Assembly (NCBI RefSeq): GCF_000620665.1
Contig: NZ_JIAU01000005.1
Span: 363,501 to 427,500 of the forward strand
Length of the DNA stretch: 64,000 nt
Origin: Sphingomonas sp. URHD0057
GTDB taxonomy: Bacteria > Pseudomonadota > Alphaproteobacteria > Sphingomonadales > Sphingomonadaceae
Reading direction: 5' to 3'
Translations under genes and position numbers: made by a program
Notes under the pieces: model-generated
The model's input: only the letters and a program-made list of their open reading frames with translations
Databases searched by the model: none
Told to the model about the DNA's origin: nothing
Shown: positions 62,401 through 64,000 of the stretch, piece after piece
Position numbering within the stretch: the first letter of the stretch is position 1
How the letters are laid out: each line of letters begins with the position of its first letter

Positions 62401-63333
62401 ATGGCTGCCGGGAAGCTGGGACTCGCAATGGCGCTGACCCTCATATCGCCGGCGCTGGCCGCACCGTCTTTACACGGAGCCAAACCGGCGGAGCCGCTCC
62501 TGTTCACTCCAATGGACGAGCGCTCGGCAGCTTTTTCCCCCGATGGGAACACAATCGTCTACGTCGTCCGCGTCGCCGACTATCGGCAAGTGCTGGTGGT
62601 CGCCGAACGCAAGCGCGGCCGTTGGGGCGAACCGCGGGTCGCGCCCTTTTCCGGAATTGCCTACGACGGAACGCCGTCCTTTTCTCCCGACGGGCGCCGG
62701 CTGTTTTTCGCCTCGGATCGCGACGGCAAGGGCGACTTCGATATTTGGACGGTCGTCCGCGGCGCGAAAGGGTGGAGTCAGCCCAAGCGGGTCCAGGGTG
62801 CCGTTAATTCCTCCGGCAATGAAGTCGGACCCATCCTGACCCGTTCGGGCAAGCTCTACTTCGTCTCTTCAGGCAGTGGCGGCGGGGACATTTACGTCGC
62901 CGATCCGACCGCAGCGGGATTTGGCGAGCCGAGGTCGGTCGGCGCGGGCGTCAACAGCGACTATCCCGAGGGCGGTCCGGCGCTCGATCCTCAGGAAAAG
63001 GTCATGATCTTTGCGTCGGCGGGCCGTCCGGATCAGCCGCTGGCGCCCGGCAATCCGTACACCCGCAGCGACCTTTACATCAGTCATCGCGTTGGCGGCC
63101 AATGGGGGCCGGCCACGCGGCTGGGTCCCGACGTGAACAGCTGGGCGGCCGAGTCCAGCCCGAGCTTCTCGGCGGATGGCCGCTGGCTCTATTTCACCAG
63201 CGAGCACGGCTTCGCCACCGACCAGCAAGTGTTGCTTACGCCGCAAACGCTGCGCCGTGGCTGGGCCACCGCCCGCAATGGCCTCGGCAACGTCTACGTC
63301 ATCGCCGCCAGCACAGCGGAGGGCCGCAAATGA
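62401..63333 (+). CDS. Exported PD40 beta-propeller protein
   Basis: A 310-residue protein with a signal peptide (1-20, PALA-A) and WD40-like PD40 repeats of the TolB type: RSAAFSPDGNTIVYVV, GTPSFSPDGRRLFFASDRDGKGDFDIW, VGPILTRSGKLYFVS, GGPALDPQEKVMIFAS and SSPSFSADGRWLYFTSEHG. That makes a five- or six-bladed propeller. It lacks TolB's N-terminal domain. GGGGAG precedes ATG 62401. It overlaps a paralogue by 4 bases, so the two are coexpressed. Function unknown. Confidence 0.87.
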   Translation: MAAGKLGLAMALTLISPALAAPSLHGAKPAEPLLFTPMDERSAAFSPDGNTIVYVVRVADYRQVLVVAERKRGRWGEPRVAPFSGIAYDGTPSFSPDGRRLFFASDRDGKGDFDIWTVVRGAKGWSQPKRVQGAVNSSGNEVGPILTRSGKLYFVSSGSGGGDIYVADPTAAGFGEPRSVGAGVNSDYPEGGPALDPQEKVMIFASAGRPDQPLAPGNPYTRSDLYISHRVGGQWGPATRLGPDVNSWAAESSPSFSADGRWLYFTSEHGFATDQQVLLTPQTLRRGWATARNGLGNVYVIAASTAEGRK

Positions 63334-64000
63334 TCAGACTGCCGATCCTGCTCGCCGTTGCGGCTGCCGTCGGTTCCCCGCAGCCCAAAATGGTCGAGCC
63401 CGGACTCATCTCGACCAACGCCAACGAGTTCGGCGGCTCCATCACGCCTGACGGCAAGGAGCTGTGGTACTCGTCCAGCGTCCAGCATTTCTACATGGAG
63501 ACGATCTTCTACAGCCGCCGCCTGCCCAACGGGCATTGGGGCCCGCCGAAACTGGCGCCATTCAGCGGCCGCGGCCACGATTTCGATCCGGTCTTCTCGC
63601 CGGACGGCAGGCGGATGCTGTTCATCTCCGACCGGCCGATCCATCCCGGGGAGAAAAAGCGCGACTACGACATCTGGTATGTCGATCGGCAATCCGGCGG
63701 CGGCTGGGGGCAGCCCCAGCGTTTTCCCGCGCCGCTCAACTCCGTTCCCGACGCGAACGGCGAAGGGGGCCGAGAGGAGTTCGCGTCGATCGCCGCCGAT
63801 GGCACGATCTATTTCGCCGGGGACCCCCGAAGCGGGCCGGGTGGCATGGCGATCTACCGCTCGCGGTTTTCGAATGGCCGCTATGAAACGCCCGAGCGCC
63901 TGCCGGACATCATCAATGCCGGCCAGTTCGTTGGCGAGCCCGTGATCGCCGCCGACCAAAGCTTCATGCTGTTCTCCGCATTCGGGCTGCCCGACGGGGC
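63330..64000 (+). CDS. Second exported PD40 protein, 3' end outside window
   Basis: The frame starts at ATG 63330, overlapping the previous stop as ATGA, and stays open to the last base (223 complete codons). A short signal sequence (about 1-16) is followed by PD40 repeats: GGSITPDGKELWYSS, FDPVFSPDGRRMLFISDRP, FASIAADGTIYFAGD and GEPVIAADQSFMLFSAFG. It is clearly paralogous to the preceding protein. Its complete length and any C-terminal domain cannot be seen. Confidence 0.87.
   Translation, partial: MIRLPILLAVAAAVGSPQPKMVEPGLISTNANEFGGSITPDGKELWYSSSVQHFYMETIFYSRRLPNGHWGPPKLAPFSGRGHDFDPVFSPDGRRMLFISDRPIHPGEKKRDYDIWYVDRQSGGGWGQPQRFPAPLNSVPDANGEGGREEFASIAADGTIYFAGDPRSGPGGMAIYRSRFSNGRYETPERLPDIINAGQFVGEPVIAADQSFMLFSAFGLPDG

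Overview
The window reads as a chromosomal segment of a high-GC alphaproteobacterium, most likely a member of the Sphingomonadales. The evidence is family content typical of alphaproteobacteria (CarD, DUF1489, DUF2093, nusB-thiL, BolA with a J-domain protein, cobS-cobT), a very large TonB-dependent receptor, and sphingomonad-style intergenic palindromes. Genes are dense, there is no gene-free gap over 300 bases, and I see no transposase, phage gene or CRISPR array. The assignment to order is inference from family content and no marker tree was made.

Layout. 1-6.5 kb: end of dinB, carD with a clear terminator, two GIN-domain (DUF2807) exported proteins, a CADD/TenA-like diiron protein, a 20-residue membrane microprotein, DUF1489, mgtE and a cyclophilin. 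6.5-16.8 kb: an SDR gene whose start codon lies inside a palindromic repeat, a bacterial Cdc48-type AAA ATPase, an MFS transporter, a K+-independent H+-pyrophosphatase, then pirin-nusB-thiL. Between nusB and thiL sits a 437 bp unit with 39 bp terminal inverted repeats carrying one DUF559 endonuclease gene. 17-21.6 kb: an autotransporter, a DUF6445 oxygenase-like protein, bolA and a J-domain protein. 21.6-27.7 kb: a cassette of glutathione transferases, VOC proteins, DUF1428 and DoxX proteins on the minus strand, divergent from an HxlR regulator. 27.8-38.7 kb: cobS, cobT, rpmB, tadA, an OmpA lipoprotein, a CNNM/CorC-type transporter, purD and xseA.

38.9-45.9 kb: a TonB-dependent receptor followed by a sulfotransferase-like P-loop protein, a TPR-aspartyl beta-hydroxylase and a TPR-sulfotransferase. 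45.9-51.4 kb: clpB, an M15 peptidase, a PHA-system protein, a second palindromic repeat, an adrenodoxin-reductase-type flavoprotein and tRNA-Pro(CGG). 51.4-55.7 kb: an apparent three-gene operon of an outer-membrane beta-barrel protein, a periplasmic cupredoxin and a membrane GGDEF-EAL enzyme. 55.7-64 kb: FMN-dependent lactate dehydrogenase, a TetR regulator with two visible operators, a huge DUF2339 membrane protein, a thioesterase-maiA-aldolase operon and two PD40 beta-propeller proteins, the last cut by the window edge.

The most interesting points are the DUF559 inverted-repeat unit, which seems to have entered the nusB-thiL operon and supplied thiL with its ribosome binding site; the CADD homologue, which keeps every iron ligand and the tyrosine and lysine implicated in self-sacrificing p-aminobenzoate synthesis; and the copper-protein/c-di-GMP operon.
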